Below, one piece after another: positions 46,081-56,054 of a stretch of 64,000 nt of DNA (the first letter of the stretch is position 1; each line of letters begins with the position of its first letter). The DNA comes from Limnephilus marmoratus (Eukaryota > Arthropoda > Insecta > Trichoptera > Limnephilidae): the NCBI GenBank assembly GCA_917880885.1, contig OU862913.1, positions 44,611,460 to 44,675,459 on the forward strand, in the 5' to 3' direction. Both the position numbers and the translations under genes were made by a program. The notes under the pieces are model-generated. The model was not told the DNA's origin. It did no database searches and saw only the letters and a list, made by a program, of their open reading frames with translations.

Positions 46081-49000
46081 TTATGTGATGGGGTCACCAC
46101 TTGGGGTCTTGATGCTCTTCAGATGATTTAATCTATCTGCATCTGTGACATAGTCCAGGGGAGTCTTACCAGCGTTATCTGAAATGTCTCGGTCTGCTCC
46201 AGCTTCCAGTAGATATTCTGCCATTGTCCATTCCTCCCACTCTATAGCGTAGTGCAGGGGAGTCTTGCCTTCACTATCCAAACAGTTGATATCTACTTTA
46301 ATAGAGATAAGATATTCTACTATTTCCACACGTCCTCCCTCTATGGCGTAGTGCAGGGCAGTCTTGCCAGTGTGATCAGTCTTGTTAATATCCGTGGTGA
46401 TATCTTTACTAACAGAGATTAGTTTTTTAACTATATCTAGCTGCGAGGGCGAGGTATTGAATTTACATTCAACTGCTTTCATCAGGGGAGTCTTGTCTTT
46501 GCAATCCGAAATGTTTGAGTCTGCTCCAGAATCAAGTAGATATTCTGCTATTTCCACATGTCCTCCCTCTATGGCGTAGTGCAGGGCAGTCTTGCCAGTG
46601 TGATCAGACTTGTTAATATCCGTGGTGATATCTTTACTAACAGAGATTAGTTTTTTAACTATATCTAGCTGCGAGGCAAAGGGCGAGGTATCAAATGGCC
46701 AGAATTTATATTCAACTGCATACATCAGGGGAGTCTTGTCTTTGCAATCCGAAATGTTCGAGTCTGCTCCAGAATCAAGTAGATATTCTGCTATTTCCAC
46801 ATGTCCTCCCTCTATGGCGTAGTGCAGGGCAGTCTTGCCAGTGTGATCAGTCTTGTTAATATCCGTGGTGATATCTTTACTAACAGAGATTAGTTTTTTA
46901 ACTATATCTAGCTGCGAGGGCGAGGTATTGAATTTACATTCAACTGCTTTCATCAGGGGAGTCTTGTCTTTGCAATCCGAAATGTTTGAGTCTGCTCCAG
47001 AATCAAGTAGATATTCTGCTATTTCCACATGTCCTCCCTCTATGGCGTAGTGCAGGGCAGTCTTGCCAGTGTGATCAGACTTGTTAATATCCGTGGTGAT
47101 ATCTTTACTAACAGAGATTAGTTTTTTAACTATATCTAGCGGCGAGGGCAAGGGCGAGGTATCGAATGGCCAGAATTTATATTCAACTGCATTCATCAGG
47201 GGAGTCTTGTCTTTGCAATCCGAAATGTTTGAGTCTGCTCCAGAATCAAGTAGATATTCTGCTAATGACCAGATCCCCCAACGTAAGGCGTAGTACAGGG
47301 GTGTCTTGCCTTCATTATCCAAACAGTTGATATCTACTTTTACTTCAGAGATAAGATATTTTACTATTTCCTCATGTCCTCCCTTTATGGCGTAGTTCAG
47401 GGGAGTCTTACCTTTATTATCCAAACAGTTGATATCTACTTTTACTTCAGAGATAATATATTCTACTACTGCCTTATCCCCCCCTATTATGGCATGGTGG
47501 AGGAGAGTCCTTCCATCAGAATCTGACTTATTTTTATCTTTACTGATAGAGATAAGTATTTGGAATATTTCCATTCTCTGGTTTACTTCAGTCAAGTCTG
47601 TCGTGTCGTTCAAAGAGCTGAGATCTTGACTCACAAGACACATCAGGGGAGTCTTGCCACGCTCACCCGACGTATCTGGGTCTGCTCCAGAATCAAGTAG
47701 ATATTTTGCTATTGCCCATTTCCTTCTCTCTATGGCGTAGTGCAGGGGAGTCTTATCTTCACTATCCTCTTGGTCAATATTTTCTTTACTAGAGATAAGG
47801 TGTATTACATCCATATTATTGCCGTCTATGGCGCACCGCAGGAGATTGATGCTGTTTTTATATGTTGGGTCTGCTCCATGTTCGAGGAGATATTCAACAA
47901 TGACCAAGTTCCCATTCTCCGCCGCAAAGCACAGGGCGGTATACCCATCCTCATTACAGGCATATAACCTGGCTCCATGTTGTTGCAGTAATTTTACCAA
48001 TTCAATATGGTCTCCCTTCGCCGCACAGAGTAATGGGGTCGTACGGTTACAATCTACCGAGTTCACAACATCGTGGTTTATTTGAATGAACTGTTCGACC
48101 AGCTCGTAATTGCCTGCATAAGCCTCTATGTTTACAGCTGTCTTACCATGTATTTTAGCAAGCGGTAAGAACTTGCGCTCTGCTATGTCATTCTGCTCGT
48201 TTAAAATGAAATTTTTGATGAATATTGGTATTGCTTGTTCTTTGTGCCAACCAACTGGAACTTTAAAAAAGACTTCATTTCGAAGAACTTCAATGCGGTT
48301 TAGAGCCTTCTGAATGTCTTCCTGGCCTTTTTCATCGAGTGCACATGTGAGCAGAAATTCAGAACAGCGTGAAAGCAAGTCACCTTCAAATAACGTGTAT
48401 AAAAGAAGCTTATATTTCAGTTCATAAGACAAATGGGTAATTTTTAGCATTTGCTTTATCCCATTTTCAATAGGTAAATTACTTCCAAAAACGTGCGAAC
48501 CAAAACAATATGCATAATAATATATTTGAGGAATTTTTAAACCAGTTTTCAAGGCCGTATTCCCGTCATAGTTCTGAGCTAGCAGAAACGATTCGAAAGG
48601 CTGCCGGGTTTGTTCCGTCGCCAAGCCGCCGAGTAACAAGTCAATTATATTTGTATTTCCTTCCTTGACAGCCACATGCAACGCTGTTGCATCATCCTCA
48701 TTACGGAATGCTTCAGAATCATTAGACCAACACTTGCTCATGTTATCGTACAATAATTGTTTAGACTTTTCCTCCAATGGTTCTTCTGCTAGATATTCAT
48801 TTATAAACATCCTCACGATCTTGAAGTCTTTGTTGATCAGCAGATTGCTCAGGAACCATTTTTCGATGGGTAGATACATGTAGCGGAAGTTGTCTCGTCT
48901 CAGCCAGAGAACGAGGAGTTGGGAACAGAAGTATTCGGCAAAGGTGCGGTGGATGAAGTCACAATGGTTTTCACACTTCCGTTGAGTTAGTCCAAATCTG

Positions 49001-52000
49001 TTCATTTCATCATAATATATTTCATCCATTGGGAGATATTTCATTTTGAACCCCGGATCGAGGATTTCAAATGCCAGGACACAATGATTCACCGTTAGCA
49101 CTTCACATAACATGTTGCCTAACTCATTAGAAGCCAAAGAAATCTTTTCTTTAAGGTAAATGTCACGTTTCACACTGGTAAATTTGTTGTACAAACTGTA
49201 GATATTATTGATTTCAATGATATCCGGGAGAGGTTCCGCATTATCGATGAACTCCTCGGCTTGTTGGAGGAAAGCCTCCGCTAACATCCTCGTATGCAGA
49301 GGAATTCCAATCAGCCCGATGATGTTTCTGCCTAACTTTACGTGGGCGGTTTCATACAGATGCTGGGCAAACAGGCACAGTCTCTTCTCTTTCTGCCCCA
49401 GCAATGCGTGAGAATGCCAGAAGTCCTCGAGGAATTTCAGTTGGATTTCTTTGGTAATCTCTTCAAATGTAGTAGCGACGGTAGAAAGTCGCTTTACCAA
49501 AACATCTTCATAGCTGTCCCGCGTGGTCACTATGATCTTGGTAGTAGTCTCATTTTTTAGAAATTGGCAGAGTTTGAGTATCTTCTCCATAGCGTCCTCA
49601 TTTCTTATCTCATCAAACCCGTCCAGTAAGACATGAATCTGATGGGAATTTCGACTCTGCAGGCAAAACCGCAATAAGCTAAGCGTGACTGGTTCACTAC
49701 TGGCGCCTGCCAGAAAGTGTGCCACCGATTCTATGCTCATCTGCGCTGGTAAGTTCGTGATGTCTGCTGGGAGGTCTCTCAGATTGATCCTCAATACCCA
49801 GGATTTGATCAAGTAACGGGACAGGCTGGTGAGGGTCGTCGATTTGCCCATTCCTGGCAGATCAGATATGATAACAGTTTTGCGGGCACACAGCTCTACC
49901 TCGCTTAGCAGCCAGCTGTCTGTACTCAGACACGGGAGCAAGCTATCGAGTGCCCCCTGCGAGTCTCGCCACACCAACAGGTAGCCCTCTCCTTCCGTCA
50001 CTACCTCTATAGTGTGTTTGTTAACACATTGAGCTGTTTCTTCCGCATTCTCTGCCATAGTCGAGTTTTGAAAACATTTAAACTCTAAGTTTGTAGAAAA
50101 TAACATTTCAACCTCGGGAGTAGCATTTAAATAGCGCATTAGTGTTACTTTGTCGGAAACACCTATAAATACAAACATATCGACATAATTTTTTTTTTCG
50201 GCAAGCCTTTTAAAATCAACAAGTGATTGATCGCAAAATTTTCTGGGCAAATAAAATGAACGGTTGAATACTTCTTTTACAAATATGCGACCGTCTGTCT
50301 CAGTCAACCAGTAAGCAATGTTAATAGATGAGTTCCCGAGGCAGGCTTGGTGGAAGTCATCCTCACTACTTTCGGAGACGTCGAGCACTCTTTCTGCTGC
50401 TCTTGGCACTTCCTGCAGCAGAGGTTCGAGCAGTTGCCGGACACCCCTGCTCACAAACAAAGAGCACGCCTCCTCGCGAAGTAGTTTGGTCAAACTAACC
50501 ATATCAACCTCCCTATTTATTTTTGAAAACATCACATCAAATTGATCAATTTTCAGCGGATTGTTAGGAATATTTAATTTAAAATTTTCGTTCGTTAACA
50601 AGTCTTTCAGAAAAGGTTTCAACACATCATCTATAGAGGCAGAAGACTGGCAATTCTCTCCCAGTAATGTATTCAAACTCATTGCCTGTTCGCCGAGAAT
50701 TATAAACTCTTTAGAGAAAAGCTCCTGTCTAGATGTATCTTTCAGATTATTTAATGTGAATTCCAAGCAATCTTGCTCTGAAAGAGGCAAGCAACGGATG
50801 GCCAATTCTGGTTCAAAAGATCTAACAAATCTAAACAAGTCAGGGTTTTTCTGGGAAACGATCACGGCTTTCTTTTTGCTATACTCTTTAAATTTAGAAA
50901 ATACGTTTTTAAAGACTTCTTCAACCAGTTTCATGTCTGCGGTGGAGTCAATACTTATAACAAATAAATTTAAATGATCATTAGTCAAAGGCAAAGTTAT
51001 AGATTTAGTTTTAAGACTTTTGTTCAGGTTCAGCAATCTTTCCCAACTCAAAAATATGCACTCATCTATATTTATATCTGGGTAAGTGTTGCAAAGTGTA
51101 TAGATCCTGACCATCTCCAGGCTGCAGTCGGCTGCCTGGACATACAGTACACGGGTGGTGTTCCTGTTGTTGGTGAACTCACACAGCCCGAGGGGGTCCT
51201 CATAGTGCAGCAGGACCGCAATGGATTTCAGGTACTCCCGGCTGAACACATCCAACAGGAAACCCGGAAATGTGAGTTTTTTCTGCTCCTCCATCACAAC
51301 CTGTAGCTCGTCAGAATACCATCGCAGCTTATTTTTGATGTTATTAACGAACTTCTTTAAATTTGGCTCATTATCCAAGGTGACAGATTTTTTATTGATG
51401 GTAAAGTTGGGAAACAAATCTTGGAATTTCAAAGAACCACCAAAGAATGTTTCTATTTTGCTCCCTGGGATTTCATGTTGTCTCACCATACTTATTAGGT
51501 TCACAAAGTCCAACTCTACTTCGGAGAAACGGTGAAACCCAACAGTTGTTCCCGGGTCTTCTTCTCCTATGTTGTAATGCAGCACAGACGGCCCTGCTTC
51601 AGTCTCTGGGTAATAAGTCCCCTGGGCTTTCTCCAGTTCATGCACCGGTACGCGCTCCCCCCATCCTTGTGGCCAGTCTTTAACTTGGTGCAGTTTCACA
51701 TCGCCCGCTTTAAAGGCTTCGATAAAGTTTTCCTTGTTATGGGTGTTCAAGTTTAACGTAAAATACTTCGGCAGAAAATACTTATAGAAAGGCGTAAAAT
51801 CCAGGTCGGATGAAATAAGGTACATATCACCAAGATGAAATCCAGCGGTGTTCACAACGTTGACCGCCATGAGGAATGTGGATATGTCCAAACTACGAAA
51901 CATAGAATATGCGGTACTATCGAACCTTCCGTAATCCCGCTGGATTTTTATCGCCATGTCTTGCACCCCTGGGCTGTCAAATACGACCGTGTGCGCATGG

Positions 52001-52560
52001 ATGCCTTCGTTGATGTTAGAAACGCGAACAAACACATCGCCCTGCTTCTTCAAGTGCTTCAGCGTTATTGCAGTGACCTGCGATATCCACCCGCCTAGAG
52101 AATGTCCCGTGATGGTCAGTGTGAAACGAACACCTTCCTTTTTGTTCAGTTTGAGGATTGCGCGCTTAATTTTGTCTCCCAAGGTAACAGCCGAAAACAT
52201 GTAATCTGTGTACTGGTTTAGAGCAACTCCTTTTATATCTGTGTACACTGCGCCTAGACTCAAAAGCTTGGTTCCGCGGTGGGCGAGGACTACTAGCTGC
52301 AGCAAGAGGTTGACATAAAGGCAGCCGAAGTATCCTGTACTATTATGCGCAGTGGTCAACAGCTCCCAACCTTTCGGCAAGTCGCTGCAGAGGTCATCAT
52401 CTGTGTCTGAATACACATTATTTGCAAAGATCGCCAAGTCTGCTGTACTTGGAAAGGGATCCAAATCCATCTTTTTGGCGTCATCTTTAATGGGTTCGAC
52501 ATTACTTAGGGTAACCTTGAAATCTTTCTTACTGTAAGTTAATTCTGTAACCTTAATCAT
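46081..52560 (-). CDS. Lipase-NACHT-ankyrin repeat protein (NLR-like), intronless
   Basis: A single frame of 2159 codons ends at TAA. I start at ATG 52560 (context CAAGATG). The frame opens only 17 codons higher, after a TGA, with no earlier ATG. Residues about 60-270 resemble a lipase-like alpha/beta hydrolase: GHSLGGW (Ser154), VVFDSPGV (Asp195) and NVVNTAGFHLGDMY (His242) are a plausible triad. A long unassigned region follows. The NACHT module has DLPGMGKSTT (Lys906), LLDGFDEI (Asp980, Glu984) and FIHRTFAEYFCSQLL in the helical part. One ankyrin repeat lies near 1285 and about 19 run from about 1470 to the end. No signal peptide or membrane segment is evident, so it is probably cytosolic. 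Family logic suggests nucleotide-gated oligomerisation, ligand sensing by ankyrins and a lipid- or ester-cleaving effector; this is inferred. The last ankyrins are near-identical duplicates. Confidence 0.9.
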   Translation of the reverse strand: MIKVTELTYSKKDFKVTLSNVEPIKDDAKKMDLDPFPSTADLAIFANNVYSDTDDDLCSDLPKGWELLTTAHNSTGYFGCLYVNLLLQLVVLAHRGTKLLSLGAVYTDIKGVALNQYTDYMFSAVTLGDKIKRAILKLNKKEGVRFTLTITGHSLGGWISQVTAITLKHLKKQGDVFVRVSNINEGIHAHTVVFDSPGVQDMAIKIQRDYGRFDSTAYSMFRSLDISTFLMAVNVVNTAGFHLGDMYLISSDLDFTPFYKYFLPKYFTLNLNTHNKENFIEAFKAGDVKLHQVKDWPQGWGERVPVHELEKAQGTYYPETEAGPSVLHYNIGEEDPGTTVGFHRFSEVELDFVNLISMVRQHEIPGSKIETFFGGSLKFQDLFPNFTINKKSVTLDNEPNLKKFVNNIKNKLRWYSDELQVVMEEQKKLTFPGFLLDVFSREYLKSIAVLLHYEDPLGLCEFTNNRNTTRVLYVQAADCSLEMVRIYTLCNTYPDINIDECIFLSWERLLNLNKSLKTKSITLPLTNDHLNLFVISIDSTADMKLVEEVFKNVFSKFKEYSKKKAVIVSQKNPDLFRFVRSFEPELAIRCLPLSEQDCLEFTLNNLKDTSRQELFSKEFIILGEQAMSLNTLLGENCQSSASIDDVLKPFLKDLLTNENFKLNIPNNPLKIDQFDVMFSKINREVDMVSLTKLLREEACSLFVSRGVRQLLEPLLQEVPRAAERVLDVSESSEDDFHQACLGNSSINIAYWLTETDGRIFVKEVFNRSFYLPRKFCDQSLVDFKRLAEKKNYVDMFVFIGVSDKVTLMRYLNATPEVEMLFSTNLEFKCFQNSTMAENAEETAQCVNKHTIEVVTEGEGYLLVWRDSQGALDSLLPCLSTDSWLLSEVELCARKTVIISDLPGMGKSTTLTSLSRYLIKSWVLRINLRDLPADITNLPAQMSIESVAHFLAGASSEPVTLSLLRFCLQSRNSHQIHVLLDGFDEIRNEDAMEKILKLCQFLKNETTTKIIVTTRDSYEDVLVKRLSTVATTFEEITKEIQLKFLEDFWHSHALLGQKEKRLCLFAQHLYETAHVKLGRNIIGLIGIPLHTRMLAEAFLQQAEEFIDNAEPLPDIIEINNIYSLYNKFTSVKRDIYLKEKISLASNELGNMLCEVLTVNHCVLAFEILDPGFKMKYLPMDEIYYDEMNRFGLTQRKCENHCDFIHRTFAEYFCSQLLVLWLRRDNFRYMYLPIEKWFLSNLLINKDFKIVRMFINEYLAEEPLEEKSKQLLYDNMSKCWSNDSEAFRNEDDATALHVAVKEGNTNIIDLLLGGLATEQTRQPFESFLLAQNYDGNTALKTGLKIPQIYYYAYCFGSHVFGSNLPIENGIKQMLKITHLSYELKYKLLLYTLFEGDLLSRCSEFLLTCALDEKGQEDIQKALNRIEVLRNEVFFKVPVGWHKEQAIPIFIKNFILNEQNDIAERKFLPLAKIHGKTAVNIEAYAGNYELVEQFIQINHDVVNSVDCNRTTPLLCAAKGDHIELVKLLQQHGARLYACNEDGYTALCFAAENGNLVIVEYLLEHGADPTYKNSINLLRCAIDGNNMDVIHLISSKENIDQEDSEDKTPLHYAIERRKWAIAKYLLDSGADPDTSGERGKTPLMCLVSQDLSSLNDTTDLTEVNQRMEIFQILISISKDKNKSDSDGRTLLHHAIIGGDKAVVEYIISEVKVDINCLDNKGKTPLNYAIKGGHEEIVKYLISEVKVDINCLDNEGKTPLYYALRWGIWSLAEYLLDSGADSNISDCKDKTPLMNAVEYKFWPFDTSPLPSPLDIVKKLISVSKDITTDINKSDHTGKTALHYAIEGGHVEIAEYLLDSGADSNISDCKDKTPLMKAVECKFNTSPSQLDIVKKLISVSKDITTDINKTDHTGKTALHYAIEGGHVEIAEYLLDSGADSNISDCKDKTPLMYAVEYKFWPFDTSPFASQLDIVKKLISVSKDITTDINKSDHTGKTALHYAIEGGHVEIAEYLLDSGADSNISDCKDKTPLMKAVECKFNTSPSQLDIVKKLISVSKDITTDINKTDHTGKTALHYAIEGGRVEIVEYLISIKVDINCLDSEGKTPLHYAIEWEEWTMAEYLLEAGADRDISDNAGKTPLDYVTDADRLNHLKSIKTPSGDPIT
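46373..47293 (-). repeat. Recently duplicated ankyrin-coding block (471-bp period)
   Basis: Four units start near 46373, 46601, 46844 and 47072, spaced 228, 243 and 228 bp. Units one and three look identical. Units two and four share a 15-bp insertion (coding WPFDTSP-type residues) and differ by a few bases. This is an A-B-A-B pattern from duplication of a two-unit block. The reading frame is kept throughout. Confidence 0.92.
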
Positions 52561-52777
52561 CTTGAAAAGCTTCTTCTTCCGGTGAGCTCTCCTATCAGAG
52601 GTTGGCAATCGTCAGTAAACTGCAGGCTGCAGTCTGGGACACTTCAGGGAGTATTGAAGAGCGGGGATGAGTAGACACCTGAAACATCAGTAAAATCACT
52701 AATTAATGACAATTCAGAATGATCTGCCATCACACCCCCTCCAACCAAAGTATTCAAGTTATTATACACATCGTATA

Positions 52778-52997
52778 GTACACGCCAAACTTTAAGACCG
52801 GCCTGAACATGGTTCAATTCATTCTGGCGCAGTTACTGTCTTTACAATGAACGTAAGCGAAAGAGACAGATGCATAAAAACATAGATGCGACAGAGAAAG
52901 GTGTGGGCGGGGGGACAAGCCATTTTTCTGTCCTTAAACACGCCTATTGAGACGATTTCTGATCAATGTCAAGCCGGTCTTAAAGTTTGGCATGCAC
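52778..52997. mobile_element. TA-flanked MITE upstream of the NACHT gene (220 bp)
   Basis: Inverted ends GT(A/G)CA(C/T)GCCAAACTTTAA, continuing GACCGGC, lie inside TA dinucleotides (52776-52777 and 52998-52999). It sits 218-437 bp upstream of the ATG, within likely promoter or 5' UTR sequence. Confidence 0.8.
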
Positions 52998-53054
52998 TAT
53001 TTGGGTTATTCTGGAATTACTTCTTAATAATTCTTATTCATAAATTCTTTTTCA

Positions 53055-53395
53055 ATTTGGGAGGCGGGAATGGGTACCGCCGCCCCGGGAACCTTTATTG
53101 GATAACCAACACCTCTGCCATAGGTCACCCCAGGTGGTTCGCTACATTTGGTGATTTAGCAGGGGTGCCCGGGTTCATGGGGTGAGATTTGTCTAGGTCT
53201 TGAAGGCGGATGGCCAGGACATACTGAACCCCAGATTCCTACCCACGCCTTAAACCCTTTTCCTTCCCAAAACTCTCCTCCCCTTCCTTTCCTTAAAAAA
53301 AACCCTCCACACAGCATCCCCAAAGATGACATAGGCCCTGAGGGAAATTATTTTTCTCAGGGCCTCCTGTGTGGAGCTCATGTAAAAAAAAAAAA
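53055..53395 (+). repeat. Retroposon tail with terminal hairpin
   Basis: It begins GGGAGGCGGGAATGGGTACC and ends in CCTGAGGGAAATTATTTTTC, TCAGGGCC and a poly-A run. It is the best preserved example of the family seen at 1940, 7340, 20640, 26460, 38130 and 40320. Confidence 0.65.
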
Positions 53396-53529
53396 TCTAC
53401 GATAAGATGTAACTTGTGATGAAATCAGTTTAAAATAGATTTTTTATTCTATATGAATGCAATGAATCACACCATCTTATTGTACTTTACAAATTTATTT
53501 ACATTTATTTATTTAAATTTATTTATATT

Positions 53530-53823
53530 TACAGAAGAATCATTTCAGACCTAATTTTATTGTACAGAATTATGAACAACCTAATTGACAGCCCTGCCAT
53601 CGTTTCTACTATTAAACTTCTTGTACCGACAAGGAATACTAGACAAAATATAACATTCTTTTGCAACACATACACAACTAACTATCAATCACACTCACTT
53701 ACCAATAGGATGCATTATTTAGGCAACAAGTTTGGTGGTATTGTAGATGTATTTGCTGATTCCCTTTACATTCTAAAATGCAATTTAAACCAACACTTTG
53801 TTGAATCCTACAAATTATTGTAA
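53530..53823 (+). pseudogene. LINE C-terminal fragment
   Basis: The frame from ATG at about 53569 reads IKLLVPTRNTRQNITFFCNT and then NRMHYLGNKFGGIVDVF before a stop. This resembles the C-terminal domain after RT in jockey/CR1-like elements. It is followed by AT-rich sequence and an (AAAT)n run at 54103-54123. Confidence 0.5.
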
Positions 53824-54694
53824 CATGGGTATAATGTATTTAACGATTTGATTTGTTATTGTAATGTTTATATTATATTTTGTTCTATGTTATTGTTAAA
53901 TATTACATTGTTTAAAATATTTCACGGGTTTCCACTAGATTATACAAGTGGTTTTTTTTCTTTAAAAACTACTTGTATATTCTTAAAAGTTTTTTCACTT
54001 TTATAACTTTTGGTATAAATTCTATGTAGGTATGTTTAATCCTAGATATCTTAAATATTATTTTCTAATCTATGTAAAAGCCCCTACGGGCGTATAACAA
54101 CAATAAATAAATAAATAAATAAAATAACATCAAGATTAAATGCCCTATTAAAGCACATATTTTCTGAAATTCCTTTTAAAGTCTACAAAAGTCTCTACCC
54201 TGGCCTGTACCCTTGTCGGTTTCACTTTAACTTGCAGTCAGGACGTAACTTCTTTGTATCAGTTGCTAAACTTTAGTATGTATAGTGAATAGCACGAATT
54301 TAAATAAATATATGTACTCAAGTATTATTAACCCTAGAGAGATAATCTACGTCTGAGAGACGTAAGCGGTACGCAAGAAATGCTGTCTTTTTTTATTTTG
54401 CAACGCGGCGCGCTGTCTATCTCAGTTAGCTCAGTTGCCGAGTAGAGCTTGCACGGGGCGGCTCTATCACTACGGTAAGTACAATAATTACGGAGAAATA
54501 CATACCCCATACGTCCGAGAGACGTATGATTACCTTTTGAGTAACTTTTCAGACTTGTCCGTAAAAAGGTAATTTAGCAAAATATAAGTACATATATATG
54601 TATTATTTTTTATGTATAATGACTGATTAGCTTTTAAACTTTCATAACATGTAAAAAATACGATTTAGACATTAATTTGCATTATGTAGCATAG

Positions 54695-54881
54695 GCTTTA
54701 TTTAAAACCTATATAGTGAGATAAACATTACCATTTTGCAGCCAAATCGACGTTTCTTACCAATATTCGTGTGAAATTCTCAGTTCAAATCTCCCGCCAA
54801 TGTCACCTGGCAGTCCCACAAGAATCCGCTAGGCGGCGTTGCCAGCACGGCGTGGGGACGCCAATGATTATGCGTCATTAG
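54695..54881 (+). repeat. DIRS left inverted terminal repeat
   Basis: Runs from GCTTTATTTAAAACC to ATTATGCGTCATTAG. It is the reverse complement of 59387-59573 with a single visible mismatch (ATATTCG versus ATAATCG). A 15-bp outer segment (54680-54694) is unique to this end. Confidence 0.95.
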
Positions 54882-55079
54882 CATTTATTTTTGCGAATGT
54901 CAAACACGTTTGATTGTACAAAATACACTAGAAGTGGCTTTCAAACAGTATTTTGTGCAAAAATTTTAATTTACCAAACATTTTAACAGTGATACTGTTC
55001 GAATCCCGAAATTGAATTTCAGTTTCGTGTGTTTTTCAACTTTTCTTTGTGATTGTTCCGTGATTGTGCCTCTATTGTT

Positions 55080-56054
55080 ATGGCGAACTCGGAAAGTTCA
55101 GATTGTGGGGAAGCCGAGATTTCGAGGGCGGAAATCATGAAGGTGATACATACGGACACGCGGGGCAAACGTTCGAGGGTCTGCGGTGATGCCAAAAGGC
55201 AGAAGATCGGTGAGCCGACTCTCGGCGACCCACGAATTGACGTGCTTACGAAGCAGATGTCCCAGATGCAGGAGATGTTGCATCTGTTGTTGGAGAAGCG
55301 GTCTGATGCTCCTATCCGTGACGCCTCGGACGATGAGGATAGCATCTCCCTGGACACCCCCGCATCGCTCCGGGAGGAATTGGCGAAGGAAGCCGACAGA
55401 GATGAAGGGATGGGTCTCACCTGCCCTCTGCCGTCTCGCGCCTTGGATCTCGGGGAGTGGACGACGGAGCTGAAACAGCCGAAGATACCGTCGGCCGACC
55501 CAGGGAGGCTGAAAAGAGTGGAGCTCCTTCAGCATCTGGGGACAGCAAATTGGAACAATGTCCGCTACCTGGAGATCCAGAAATCATATGCCGCAACCCC
55601 TCTCTTCTCAATGTTGGCTCTAAACCCAGAACTGAAACGCGTAGCCCAGGAGGAATCGGCCACCACGTCAACGGACTCCTTCTGCGGATCCCTGTCCAAT
55701 GCCCTTTCGCTGCACGCAGATCTCCTGAAGGCCTCCCTGCAGGAGCTGGTCAACTGGAGCGCAGAACCGGGCACGAAGCTGAGCACTTCCACTCTGTATG
55801 AGAAGGTACAGTCTCTCTTCGCTACGGGATCCGAGTCCCAGAAAGTGTCCAAAGACATTATGCAGATGGTCTGCGGAAAACGGGCAGCCCACATCGAGCA
55901 CCGAAGGGAGAGGGTACTGCAGGGCATCAGTGACGGGTACGTCGGAGACGCCATGCGGAAGATACCACCTACATCTGAGTATCTTTTCGACCCGATCATC
56001 CTGGCAGCGCAGCTGAATAGGTTGGGAGGAGTGAAGAAGTGTTTCTCAGCCTAG
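55080..56054 (+). CDS. DIRS gag-like protein
   Basis: This is 324 codons from ATG 55080; a non-ATG extension upstream is not needed. An N-terminal basic stretch (RGKRSRVCGDAKRQK) is followed by a probable coiled coil (DVLTKQMSQMQEMLHLLLEK) and an acidic linker. The capsid-like part contains GEWTTELKQPKIP and ends at GGVKKC before TAG. No zinc knuckle is seen. Coding bias continues in the +1 frame after the stop (about 56041-56277, ending RKRF), so the true C-terminus is probably cut off by a frameshift near 56045, or reached by programmed shifting. Confidence 0.8.
   Translation: MANSESSDCGEAEISRAEIMKVIHTDTRGKRSRVCGDAKRQKIGEPTLGDPRIDVLTKQMSQMQEMLHLLLEKRSDAPIRDASDDEDSISLDTPASLREELAKEADRDEGMGLTCPLPSRALDLGEWTTELKQPKIPSADPGRLKRVELLQHLGTANWNNVRYLEIQKSYAATPLFSMLALNPELKRVAQEESATTSTDSFCGSLSNALSLHADLLKASLQELVNWSAEPGTKLSTSTLYEKVQSLFATGSESQKVSKDIMQMVCGKRAAHIEHRRERVLQGISDGYVGDAMRKIPPTSEYLFDPIILAAQLNRLGGVKKCFSA

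Noticed and set aside
46382..52537. Many plus-strand open frames of 60-138 codons opposite the NACHT gene
   Set aside because: They are antisense shadows. Their repeats mirror the ankyrin repeats and none shows an independent domain.
52561..52608. Start of the NACHT protein at 52608, 16 codons upstream
   Set aside because: That codon is TTG. The first ATG is 52560 with a fair insect context, and an in-frame TGA lies just above the TTG.
55053..55079. Gag start at 55053
   Set aside because: It is a TTG codon. ATG at 55080 gives a normal start.
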